This document shows positions 1 through 5,480 of a stretch of DNA of 10,922 bases, one piece after another (the first letter of the stretch is position 1; each line of letters begins with the position of its first letter). The stretch comes from Candidatus Saccharibacteria bacterium UBA2112. GTDB taxonomy: Bacteria > Patescibacteriota > Saccharimonadia > Saccharimonadales > Saccharimonadaceae. The stretch covers positions 1 to 10,922 of the forward strand of contig DCYK01000035.1 in assembly GCA_002331045.1 (NCBI GenBank). Direction: 5' to 3'. The notes below the pieces were generated by a model. It was given only the letters and a program-made list of their open reading frames with translations. It was not told the origin of the DNA and did not search any database. The translations under genes and the position numbers were made by a program.

Positions 1-106
1 TGTTATCACGACGGGGGCGACCGTCAGGTACGCCGCGCAGAAATTACTCGATAGCGGAGCGTCGGCCGTGTGGGTTGCCTCGATTAGTCGTCAACCCCTC
101 GACTAA
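1..106 (+). CDS. comF: ComF-type amidophosphoribosyltransferase, C-terminal fragment
   Basis: Partial gene; only the last 34 codons are present, read in the frame that starts at base 2 and ends at TAA 104-106. The peptide begins VITTGAT, which fits the end of the PRPP-binding loop (usual form DDVxTTGAT) of type I phosphoribosyltransferases. It continues through a helix with GASAVWVASISRQ, which matches the usual C-terminus of ComF-family proteins. In competent bacteria ComF is a cytoplasmic protein needed for uptake of transforming DNA; its biochemical reaction is poorly defined. A 7-bp hairpin (93-99 with 108-114) straddles the stop codon but has no T-run. The family is recognised from a short tail, so another PRPP-dependent transferase remains possible. 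Confidence 0.72.
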   Translation, partial: VITTGATVRYAAQKLLDSGASAVWVASISRQPLD

Positions 107-127
107 CAGGGGTTAATCTGGTACTAT
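99..127 (+). promoter_or_regulatory. Promoter of tRNA-Ser(TGA)
   Basis: A TCGACT -35-like hexamer (99-104), a 17-nt spacer and TACTAT (122-127) preceded by TGG, giving an extended -10. The predicted start near 134 leaves about 8 nt before the mature tRNA 5' end. It overlaps the comF stop codon. Confidence 0.5.
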
Positions 128-141
128 GGGACGGCACATAC

Positions 142-231
142 GGAGAGGTGACCGAGTGGTTGATGGTACCGGTCTTGAAAACCGGCAAGGTGTCAAAGCC
201 TTCGAGGGTTCGAATCCCTCCCTCTCCGCCA
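142..231 (+). tRNA. tRNA-Ser(TGA)
   Basis: Class II tRNA. The acceptor stem GGAGAGG (142-148) pairs with CCTCTCC (221-227), followed by discriminator G and an encoded CCA (229-231). The anticodon stem CCGGT/ACCGG encloses loop CTTGAAA, giving anticodon TGA (reads UCA). The T arm is GAGGG-TTCGAAT-CCCTC, and a long variable arm lies between the anticodon and T stems, as expected for serine. Confidence 0.96.
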
Positions 232-297
232 AAAGTGCTAAAATAAACAGGCGCCAGTTAATACAGGAGTTGCGTGATGTGCGTGACTCAACAATAC

Positions 298-390
298 GGA
301 GGAGTACCCAAGTGGCTGAAGGGGACGGTTTGCTAAATCGTTAGTACGGGGAGACCTGTAGCGGGAGTTCGAATCTCCCCTCCTCCGCCA
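298..390 (+). tRNA. tRNA-Ser(GCT)
   Basis: Class II tRNA. The acceptor stem GGAGGAG (298-304) pairs with CTCCTCC (380-386), followed by G and an encoded CCA (388-390). The anticodon stem ACGGT/ATCGT (one G-T pair) encloses TTGCTAA, giving anticodon GCT (reads AGC/AGU). The variable arm is long and the T arm is GGGAG-TTCGAAT-CTCCC. It lies 66 bp after tRNA-Ser(TGA) and may be co-transcribed with it. Its last 18 bases recur at 560-577. Confidence 0.95.
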
Positions 391-391
391 A
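373..391 (+). repeat. Direct repeat copy 1: tRNA-Ser(GCT) 3' end
   Basis: Nineteen bases covering the 3' T-stem strand, acceptor 3' strand, CCA and one further A. They are identical to 560-578. Identity stops on both sides, which is the layout of an integrase attachment core at a tRNA 3' end, or of a partial tRNA duplication. Confidence 0.8.
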
Positions 392-429
392 GCAAAGAAG
401 GCTCGAGAGAGTCTTTTTTGCTTGGCGGA
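384..429 (+). terminator. Long hairpin/terminator fused to the tRNA-Ser(GCT) 3' end
   Basis: Bases 384-404 pair with 409-429: 21 continuous pairs (two of them G-T) around a GAGA tetraloop. The inner part has the form of a Rho-independent terminator, with a short GC stem, an A-rich 5' arm and T6 at 414-419. The outer seven pairs use the tRNA's own TCCGCCA 3' end, so acceptor-stem folding and full hairpin folding are mutually exclusive. Confidence 0.75.
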
Positions 430-559
430 ATGTGGCGGAAATTTGAACTTCCGCGCGATGCCGAAGGCAGCGCCAGGCGGGAGTTCGGTGGAGCGAAAGA
501 AGCAAAAGAAAGCAGCGTAGCTATTTTCTTTTGCGAGTAAGCGGAGGACTTTAGCCTGT
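391..559. other. Hairpin-rich segment between the tRNA 3'-end repeats; no gene seen
   Basis: About 170 bp with no credible ORF. It holds TGGCGGAA twice (423-430 and 433-440), each complementary to the tRNA TTCCGCCA-like tail; a short GCGGAA/TTCCGC hairpin; CCGAA/TTCGG arms enclosing a GCGCC/GGCG element; and an 11-bp stem at 502-512/524-534 (one G-T pair). Candidate origins are a relic of an integrated element or an erased tRNA duplicate. Confidence 0.5.
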
Positions 560-577
560 ATCTCCCCTCCTCCGCCA
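541..577 (+). pseudogene. tRNA-Ser remnant (acceptor ends only)
   Basis: GCGGAGGA (541-548) pairs perfectly with TCCTCCGC (568-575), and the segment ends in CCGCCA like tRNA-Ser(GCT). Six of the seven 5' acceptor bases are kept, but the D arm, anticodon and variable arm are absent, with only about 19 nt between the arms. It cannot be a functional tRNA. A terminator lies directly behind it, as expected if this was once a transcription-unit end. Confidence 0.45.
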
Positions 578-578
578 A
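560..578 (+). repeat. Direct repeat copy 2: tRNA-Ser(GCT) 3' end
   Basis: Perfect 19-base copy of 373-391, offset by 187 bp, lying outside any intact tRNA. Confidence 0.8.
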
Positions 579-582
579 ACAT

Positions 583-610
583 AAGCACTATGCATCAGCA
601 TGGTGTTTTT
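583..610 (+). terminator. Rho-independent terminator
   Basis: Stem CACTATGC (586-593) / GCATGGTG (598-605) with one T-G pair and loop ATCA, followed by T5 (606-610). The A-rich 5' flank can extend the pairing. It would end transcription of the tRNA locus before the next gene. Confidence 0.7.
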
Positions 611-617
611 GTTATGC

Positions 618-646
618 TTGCTTAGAAAATTCGCTGTAATTATGAT
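618..646 (+). promoter_or_regulatory. Promoter of the TraB-like gene
   Basis: TTGCTT (618-623), a 17-nt spacer, then TATGAT (641-646), ending 8 nt before the ATG at 655. The predicted transcript starts at or within about one base of the ATG. No Shine-Dalgarno sequence is present. Confidence 0.5.
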
Positions 647-654
647 GATCATAC

Positions 655-1338
655 ATGCCTAAAACAAACCTGACTACCGTATCTGAATTTGAACACACTG
701 CCCTACAGGCGGGGGTGGCTGTTGTAGGTAATCAACATAGGGGTAGCGAGGCATACAAGGCATCTCTTCGCGCTCAGTTGGATATCTATCAGGAGAGGGG
801 CTCCGCCTTCCATTACGAAAATCTTCAGCCATCTCCCCCGCAAGAAGTAGCTCGTGAACCATTGGCTGTTCAAAAGGCATATGCAAATATTGATTATCTC
901 CTAGATATTGATAGTGATTCACATCTTGCTGATGTGTATGATCTTGTTTCTAAGGAGCAAGCATCTTGGACGAGTTATGATATGACCACTCTGGAGTTAG
1001 CGAGGTATATTAACGCACGATCAGATCAACGTATTGCGCTTGGAGTGCTTACCGATTTTATGCGTCGATCAAAGGACGGACCCTTGACGTTTGGGGAGAA
1101 ACTCTACGACGTTGTGGGTGGCTCTTTTGCGCTTATTGCATTCACGGCGCTGACTCGTTCAGTCATCACAGCACGCAATAAAGTTGCCCTCGATGGGGTT
1201 GCTCACAGCCTCGTCCAGGCACCTGATCAGGATATAACACTACTCTGGGGACAGGAACACGTAAACGGTATAGCAAGAGGTTTAGCGAGACAAGGTTTCA
1301 GATTGACGAATACTGCTGCCTATAGTCCTGATGCGTAA
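655..1338 (+). CDS. TraB/TIKI (GX2H-type) superfamily protein, cytoplasmic
   Basis: 227 aa. The protein has the hallmarks of the TraB/PrgY/TIKI superfamily: two GX2H motifs, GNQH at 25-28 after a hydrophobic strand and GQEH at 199-202 within TLLWGQEHVNGIARGL, and a Glu at 55 in HYENL at the end of the first strand-helix unit. ARN at 173-175 resembles the conserved RN that precedes the last motif in this family. Tiki proteases of the superfamily use the two His and the Glu for metal-dependent peptide cleavage; PrgY/TraB members act against peptide pheromones. No signal peptide is visible; residues 154-170 are hydrophobic and could be a buried helix or a weak membrane segment. The gene stands alone with its own promoter, and no substrate can be inferred. 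The assignment rests on motif spacing and pattern, not on a search. Confidence 0.62.
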   Translation: MPKTNLTTVSEFEHTALQAGVAVVGNQHRGSEAYKASLRAQLDIYQERGSAFHYENLQPSPPQEVAREPLAVQKAYANIDYLLDIDSDSHLADVYDLVSKEQASWTSYDMTTLELARYINARSDQRIALGVLTDFMRRSKDGPLTFGEKLYDVVGGSFALIAFTALTRSVITARNKVALDGVAHSLVQAPDQDITLLWGQEHVNGIARGLARQGFRLTNTAAYSPDA

Positions 1339-1376
1339 TCCTAGCTAGCTTACTTTCGACACACCCGTCAAGCGAA

Positions 1377-1392
1377 GAAGGCCTTAGCCTTC
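1377..1392 (-). terminator. Probable weak terminator of lysA
   Basis: GAAGGC/GCCTTC (1377-1382 / 1387-1392) with a 4-nt loop. Read on the minus strand it is followed by a partly T-rich TTCGCTT, weaker than the other terminators here. A second imperfect hairpin (about 1397-1430) lies between it and the lysA stop. Confidence 0.4.
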
Positions 1393-1429
1393 ATCCTACC
1401 CTAAGTCGGTAGAGAACTCTCCTTATGGG

Positions 1430-2686
1430 TCAAAAGTCTAACGTCGCAAAGCAGTCATCGAGTGTTTCGGCACGACGGATCACCGTGACGGTATTGTCGG
1501 GTTTCAGCAGTAGTTCTGCAGACCGCAATTTACCGTTGTAGTTGAAACCCATGCTATGTCCATGGGCACCAGTGTCATGAATAACAATGATGTCACCTAT
1601 TTCTATCTGAGGTAGTTGTCGCTGAATGGCAAATTTGTCATTGTTTTCACACAGTGATCCCGTGACATCGTAGGCGTGGGTCGCTGATTCATTTTCTTTA
1701 CCGAGGACAGTGATATGGTGATAGGCGCCATACATCCCCGGCCGCATGAGGTTGGCCATGCTCGCGTCGAGCCCGATGTAATCACGGTAGGTGTGTTTTT
1801 GGTGGAGGACGGTGCTGATCAGATAACCATGTGGTCCGGTAATATAACGGCCACATTCATAAAATAGTTTCGGTGAAAGATTATTTGTTGTTAAAACATC
1901 ATCATATAACTTTTTGATGCCATCAGAAATTCCTACAATGTCGAGGGCTTCTTGATCGGGCTTATACGGAATCCCAAAGCCACCACCCATATTAATAAAT
2001 TCCAGTGATATACCCTGCTGGTCGTGTAGCTCGACAGCAATATCGAATAACATCCGGGCTGTTTCGATAAAATAACTCGGCTCGAGTTCGTTGCTGGCAA
2101 TCATGGTATGTAGACCGAAACGCTTCACGCCCTTTTGTTTGCAGATTTTATACGCCTCAAACAGCTGATTGCGTGTTAGTCCATACTTTGCCTCGGTCGG
2201 ATTACCGATAATGTCATTACCTACGCGTTCGGATCCAGGATTAAAGCGAAAACATAGGAGCTCTGGCAGCTGGTCGAGTGATTGTTCCAAGAATTCGATA
2301 TGAGATATATCGTCGAGGTTGATAATCGCACCCAACGCGGCCGCTTTGCGATATTCATCACTGGTGGTATCGTTGCTGGTGAACATGATTTGTTCACCAC
2401 GTGCGCCGACTCTTTCGGCTAGGATCAGCTCGGCTAGTGAACTGCAGTCTAGGCCCATTCCTTCGTCGATAAGTAGTTTGAGAATTGTTGGGTTTGGTAA
2501 TGCCTTGACGGCATAGTAGTTCCTGAAGCCATTAGCCCACCTGAATGTCTTATTTAATTTTTGGGCAGTTCTGGCTATTCCTTGCTGGTTGTACAAGTGA
2601 AAGGGTGTCGGATATTCTGTAATAATTTGCTGAATAGCCTGTAGTGTAAATGGTGCTGCTTTCATGTGATCCTCTAGGGTACTCAT
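1430..2686 (-). CDS. lysA: Diaminopimelate decarboxylase (fold type III PLP enzyme)
   Basis: 418 aa from ATG 2686. It catalyses meso-diaminopimelate to L-lysine plus CO2, the last step of lysine synthesis, in the cytoplasm. Visible motifs are the PLP lysine in YYAVKALPNP (K61), HTM at 193-195, the phosphate-binding MGGGFG (GGG 234-236), ECGRYITGPHG (E277), the C-terminal catalytic CENND (C346) and HDTGAHGHSMGFNYNG. The wording HTM, CENNDKF and FNYNGKLRSAELLL matches, from memory, LysA forms common in Clostridia rather than the classical HxGSQ/CESGD type, so horizontal acquisition is plausible. It ends with TGA. Start choice: ATG 2686 lies 7 nt after a TATAAT box, like the leaderless genes here. 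ATG 2665 (411 aa) has GAGG 5 nt upstream and begins MKAAPFT, where homologues usually begin; it is a real alternative. No other lysine gene lies nearby. Confidence 0.9.
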   Translation of the reverse strand: MSTLEDHMKAAPFTLQAIQQIITEYPTPFHLYNQQGIARTAQKLNKTFRWANGFRNYYAVKALPNPTILKLLIDEGMGLDCSSLAELILAERVGARGEQIMFTSNDTTSDEYRKAAALGAIINLDDISHIEFLEQSLDQLPELLCFRFNPGSERVGNDIIGNPTEAKYGLTRNQLFEAYKICKQKGVKRFGLHTMIASNELEPSYFIETARMLFDIAVELHDQQGISLEFINMGGGFGIPYKPDQEALDIVGISDGIKKLYDDVLTTNNLSPKLFYECGRYITGPHGYLISTVLHQKHTYRDYIGLDASMANLMRPGMYGAYHHITVLGKENESATHAYDVTGSLCENNDKFAIQRQLPQIEIGDIIVIHDTGAHGHSMGFNYNGKLRSAELLLKPDNTVTVIRRAETLDDCFATLDF

Positions 2687-2693
2687 CCCTTCT

Positions 2694-2722
2694 ATTATAC
2701 TCGTCGATAGGTTGTGTATAAT
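2694..2722. promoter_or_regulatory. Mirror-symmetric divergent promoter (lysA / prepilin)
   Basis: ATTATAC and GTATAAT are inverted arms. Read right, TATAAT (2717-2722) is the -10 for the prepilin; read left, TATAAT (2699-2694) is the -10 for lysA. They are separated by exactly 17 nt, so each box occupies the -35 position of the opposite promoter. Seven nt separate each box from an ATG (2730 and 2686). Polymerase bound in one direction should exclude the other. Confidence 0.6.
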
Positions 2723-2729
2723 CATATAC

Positions 2730-3221
2730 ATGAAGTGGGCGAAAAATAAACAAGGATTTACGATTGTTGAACTATTGATCGTTGTTGTCGTGATAGGTAT
2801 TTTAGCAGCGATTACTATCGTGGCGTATAACGGTATCACCGCTAGTGCAAGGGATGCGGAGCGGCTGGCGGAGATGAAATCAATCGAAAAAGCGCTGGAG
2901 CTATACCATATTGATAACGGAGGCTATCCCAACTGTAACAATACACTTCACGCTGCCGGTGATCCGAGGAATGGCTGTTATATGGACTCGATAGAGAGCT
3001 CGCTTGTACCAAAATACATGTCTCAGTTACCGAAGGATCCTATCAATAGTGGTAATGACCGGTACCGATACGCAGTAGGTTACAGAAAGTACAGTGAGAC
3101 GTGTCAAACCGGTGATGACTCTGACAACTATATTACAGGCATGAGGCTAGAGACAGAATCTACCACCGTTTGTGGATGGGTTTCTGGCTACTATACTTAC
3201 CTTGGCGGAAGCAGCAACTAA
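2730..3221 (+). CDS. Type IV prepilin / pseudopilin (N-methylated major-type pilin)
   Basis: 163 aa. The class III signal is textbook: a short basic leader KNKQG, cleavage expected after G9, then FTIVELLIVVVVIGILAAI with Glu at mature position 5, forming the hydrophobic N-terminal pilin helix. PrePilin peptidase PilD would process it at the inner membrane before assembly into a pilus or pseudopilus. The C-terminal domain has four Cys (69, 83, 125, 148), enough for two disulfides, and many Tyr/Asp residues, suggesting an exposed head. No assembly ATPase, PilC or PilD lies in the window, so it is a solitary pilin served from elsewhere. A longer reading from TTG 2712 would run through the -10 box and is rejected. 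The ATG is 7 nt after TATAAT and no Shine-Dalgarno is seen, suggesting a leaderless mRNA. Confidence 0.9.
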   Translation: MKWAKNKQGFTIVELLIVVVVIGILAAITIVAYNGITASARDAERLAEMKSIEKALELYHIDNGGYPNCNNTLHAAGDPRNGCYMDSIESSLVPKYMSQLPKDPINSGNDRYRYAVGYRKYSETCQTGDDSDNYITGMRLETESTTVCGWVSGYYTYLGGSSN

Positions 3222-3328
3222 TAATAGCTGAAGGATTATTGTTGGTTATTTTAAGCTCTATCTCATCTAGATTGCCTATTATATCTATTGTTGAGTGTTT
3301 TTAAGAAATAATTAAAGGAGATTAATGT

Positions 3329-3475
3329 ATGCTCTGGGCAATTGTCGTCGTACTGATCGTACTATGGTTACTAGGATTTATCGGAGAGATTGGCGGTGGA
3401 CTGATTCACTTGTTGTTAGTTGTCGCACTGATTGTGCTCATCTACAATCTTATTACTGGCCGCCGTACCGAGTAA
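3329..3475 (+). CDS. lmo0937-family small membrane protein
   Basis: 48 aa, complete. It starts at ATG 3329 with a strong Shine-Dalgarno AAAGGAG (3314-3320) 8 nt upstream; the nearby ATG 3325 is out of frame and gives a non-hydrophobic product. The peptide has a hydrophobic segment at 2-18, a short GEIGGG turn, a second hydrophobic segment at 25-42, and ends TGRRTE. The pattern LWLLGFI-GEIGGGLIHLLL followed by a basic tail matches the lmo0937-type membrane peptides found in many bacteria. Their function is unknown; they are probably inner-membrane hairpins with a basic cytoplasmic end. Unlike most neighbours it has a conventional leader. Confidence 0.82.
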   Translation: MLWAIVVVLIVLWLLGFIGEIGGGLIHLLLVVALIVLIYNLITGRRTE

Positions 3476-3504
3476 TTTCTCAGTAGTCTATTCTATTTTG
3501 CTCA

Positions 3505-3513
3505 TGCTATACT
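3505..3513 (+). promoter_or_regulatory. Extended -10 promoter, leaderless start
   Basis: TGC followed by TATACT (3508-3513), 6 nt before the ATG at 3520. No -35 consensus and no ribosome binding site are visible. Confidence 0.5.
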
Positions 3514-3519
3514 GTTACC

Positions 3520-4353
3520 ATGCAACCGAATGTACCGCAGGATAGTGTGCCGCAACCTGGTCAGGGGCAACCATCCCCCCCGCCTGTTCCACCTACTCAG
3601 CCGCCGCAATCTGTCGGTGTGCCGCAACCCTCGCGAACTATCGAACCGCTGCAGCCAGTTGAATCTTCGCGTCCAGTGATTGATTCGGCTGCAATGCAGC
3701 AAGCCCTGGATGAACCAACACCAACTCCCCCCTCGCCTGGGCCTGTCTCGCCGGTTGAGGCCTCGCCGTCACCTGCTGCGGCAGTAGCTGAGCCCCAAAT
3801 GAGCGAGCCTGTAGATAATGCTGCAGTGAGGGAATCCAACTCGGTAAGCACCGAAACAGAGGTAGACCAAGAAGATAATGAAGAGGCTGAGCCTCTAGAG
3901 CAGCCTGTTGCTTGGACGGCAAAAGAATACATTCATCAGGAAAAGGGCGCAGGATGGTTTGTGGCATTTGGTATTGTCGTTGTGGCGCTAATCGGCCTGT
4001 CGGTATTGATGCAAGCATGGTCATTCACAGCGCTGATCGTGGTTATTGCCTTTATCGTTATTGTGTATTTGCGCCGTCCACCTCGTGAACTCGCCTATTC
4101 ACTGACCGATGATGGACTGATGGTTGATAATCGTTTATACAGTTACGATAATTTTAAATCATTTGGTGTGGTACGTGACGGTGATGAATATTCGATCATG
4201 CTGATTCCCACACAGCGATTCCAGCCAAGCGTGACCGTTTATTTCCCAGAGGAAGTTGGCGAAGATATTGTTGATGTACTCGGGGAGCGTATGCCGATGA
4301 AAGATCTCAAATTGGATGCAGTTGATCGCCTCGTGCGAATGTTGCGTCTATAG
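3520..4353 (+). CDS. Two-TM membrane protein with long Pro-rich disordered N-terminus
   Basis: 277 aa. Residues 1-100 are low complexity (Pro, Gln, Ser, Ala) and 105-130 are acidic, so the first half is probably disordered. Two transmembrane helices follow (about 145-163 and 168-184), then YLRRPPRE on the cytoplasmic side. The rest (190-277) alternates hydrophobic and polar residues, LAYSLTDDGLMVDNRLYSYDNFKSFGVV, and then SIMLIPT, reading like a small beta-rich, PH-like or DUF5673-like domain. It ends in an amphipathic helix with VDRLVRMLRL. The two-TM plus C-terminal beta-domain layout resembles bacterial PH-domain membrane proteins; that is a comparison by eye. Both ends are expected on the same side of the membrane. 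Function unknown. A perfect terminator follows. Confidence 0.75.
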   Translation: MQPNVPQDSVPQPGQGQPSPPPVPPTQPPQSVGVPQPSRTIEPLQPVESSRPVIDSAAMQQALDEPTPTPPSPGPVSPVEASPSPAAAVAEPQMSEPVDNAAVRESNSVSTETEVDQEDNEEAEPLEQPVAWTAKEYIHQEKGAGWFVAFGIVVVALIGLSVLMQAWSFTALIVVIAFIVIVYLRRPPRELAYSLTDDGLMVDNRLYSYDNFKSFGVVRDGDEYSIMLIPTQRFQPSVTVYFPEEVGEDIVDVLGERMPMKDLKLDAVDRLVRMLRL

Positions 4354-4368
4354 GTTACGCGTAATGAG

Positions 4369-4409
4369 CCAAGAAAAAATGCCTTCGTTATGAAGGCATT
4401 TTTTCTTGG
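4369..4409. terminator. Bidirectional terminator between convergent genes
   Basis: Perfect 18-bp stem (4369-4386 / 4392-4409) with a 5-nt loop. An A-run in the left arm and a T-run in the right arm allow termination in both directions, for the plus-strand membrane protein and the minus-strand transporter. Confidence 0.93.
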
Positions 4410-4440
4410 TACAGCATAATGAACGATGTTAGAACTAGAT

Positions 4441-5184
4441 TTACAGATATTCAAACAGTTTAAATGTAATCATCCCCAGTGCAATTACCATTACGAGTAG
4501 CGCGAACCGGTCCTGCCAGATCTTTGGCAGCTTAAGTGTTAGATGGCGTCCAATATAGGTAGCCAGGACAATAACTGGAAGGAGTAGCAGGATCGGATAA
4601 GCCATCTGAAATGTCAGTTCACCAGATACAACGCGGGAGATGCTTGCAAACAAGAAGTTGGCACCTCCTATTAGTGCAGTTGTTCCGTGTAGATTCGGTA
4701 TAGCCAGTCCTCGGCTTAACAGATAACCATTCCTTAGATCGCTTCCTGCCAATCCTGTTCCTTGTAGAGCACCAGAGAAAAAACCGACAGATGCCACACC
4801 GTGTTTTGTTGTCTTACGTTCGGTAGTTTTTTTGCTACTAAATGACGCTTGCAGTTTTTGAGAGAGAAAATAAATGAGAAATGCCAGAATAATCAGCGAA
4901 ACAACTAACTCGCTAATATGGATGAATAGAATGCTTCCAGCAAGCGCACCTAGAATTGAAATTGGCCATAAAAGCTTCACGATGTCCCAACGAATGTACT
5001 CACGGAACAGATAAACTCTTGGTATGCACGTAAGAAAGAAAAATACGGTAGCCACGGCTATTGCGTCTTTTGCTCCAACAAGACCTGTTAAGACTGGGGT
5101 AACTGTGGCTGAACCAGAGATAGGTGCAAGTATGTTTATGAGAGTAAAAACGCCAAGTAATAGACCAATAAGAATAAAGTTCAT
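4441..5184 (-). CDS. TauE/SafE (TSUP) family membrane transporter
   Basis: 247 aa, about eight hydrophobic helices in two similar halves. TSUP proteins are inner-membrane permeases, several exporting sulfite, sulfoacetate or related sulfur-containing anions; the substrate here cannot be predicted. Family-like features are the first half's PISGSATVTPVLTGLVG (21-37) and the second half's FFSGALQGTGLAGSDLRNGYLL (135-156) and NLHGTTALIGGANFL (164-178), placed where the repeat's glycine-rich loops and the GTA-like helix start are found. A basic linker at about 117-128 joins the halves. The length fits the family (about 240-260). The start codon lies 6 nt after an extended -10 and has no Shine-Dalgarno. 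Confidence 0.82.
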   Translation of the reverse strand: MNFILIGLLLGVFTLINILAPISGSATVTPVLTGLVGAKDAIAVATVFFFLTCIPRVYLFREYIRWDIVKLLWPISILGALAGSILFIHISELVVSLIILAFLIYFLSQKLQASFSSKKTTERKTTKHGVASVGFFSGALQGTGLAGSDLRNGYLLSRGLAIPNLHGTTALIGGANFLFASISRVVSGELTFQMAYPILLLLPVIVLATYIGRHLTLKLPKIWQDRFALLVMVIALGMITFKLFEYL

Positions 5185-5190
5185 ATGCGT

Positions 5191-5199
5191 ATCATAACA
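5191..5199 (-). promoter_or_regulatory. Extended -10 promoter of the TSUP gene
   Basis: On the minus strand TGT precedes TATGAT (5196-5191), 6 nt before ATG 5184. It directly abuts the terminator of the upstream tRNA-Arg, so little room remains for a -35 element. Confidence 0.5.
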
Positions 5200-5226
5200 A
5201 AAACTACCTCAGACGAGGTAGTTTTT
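5199..5226. terminator. Terminator downstream of tRNA-Arg
   Basis: Perfect 12-bp stem (5199-5210 / 5215-5226), loop AGAC, with A5 and T5 ends, so it works in either direction. On the minus strand it separates tRNA-Arg from the TSUP gene. Confidence 0.88.
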
Positions 5227-5241
5227 ATGTTACATAGAAAT

Positions 5242-5318
5242 TGGTACACCCGACAGGATTTGAACCTATGACCTTTGGCTCCGCAAGCCAACGCTCTATC
5301 CAGCTGAGCTACGGGTGC
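5242..5318 (-). tRNA. tRNA-Arg(GCG)
   Basis: 77 nt including an encoded CCA (5244-5242). The acceptor is GCACCCG with CGGGTGT, making the first pair G-T. The D arm GCTC...GAGC carries the GGA of the loop; the A after GG is consistent with arginine identity. The anticodon stem TTGGC/GCCAA encloses TTGCGGA, giving anticodon GCG (reads CGC and CGU by G-U wobble). Most bacteria instead use ACG converted to ICG for these codons. Confidence 0.93.
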
Positions 5319-5347
5319 ATACGTGAGCAAATGCTCAACATCCAGTG

Positions 5348-5376
5348 ATTGTATCATAATTTTACAGAGGTAACAA
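5348..5376 (-). promoter_or_regulatory. Promoter of tRNA-Arg
   Basis: On the minus strand: TTGTTA (5376-5371), a 17-nt spacer, and TGA followed by TACAAT (5353-5348). The predicted start is about 22 nt before the tRNA. Confidence 0.55.
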
Positions 5377-5403
5377 TACTGTCTGGGGCTATCACAATGA
5401 TAG

Positions 5404-5431
5404 TTGATCTAAATGGAATAAATGGTATAAT
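5404..5431 (+). promoter_or_regulatory. Promoter of the zinc-ribbon-like gene
   Basis: TTGATC (5404-5409), a 16-nt spacer, TGG and TATAAT (5426-5431). The start near 5438 gives a leader of about 43 nt that contains the Shine-Dalgarno. Confidence 0.65.
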
Positions 5432-5480
5432 TAGTAAACACTTTTTTGTGCACATGAACAAGCGAACGGAGGTGGCGAGA

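Noticed and set aside
238..588. Minus-strand ORFs over the tRNA-Ser(GCT) region (also 333-578)
   Set aside because: They translate the complement of the tRNA and its duplicated end, giving the familiar GGGGEIRTP-type artefact. No ribosome site.
391..654. CRISPR array or insertion sequence
   Set aside because: The hairpins are not regularly spaced identical repeats, and there is no transposase or terminal inverted repeat.
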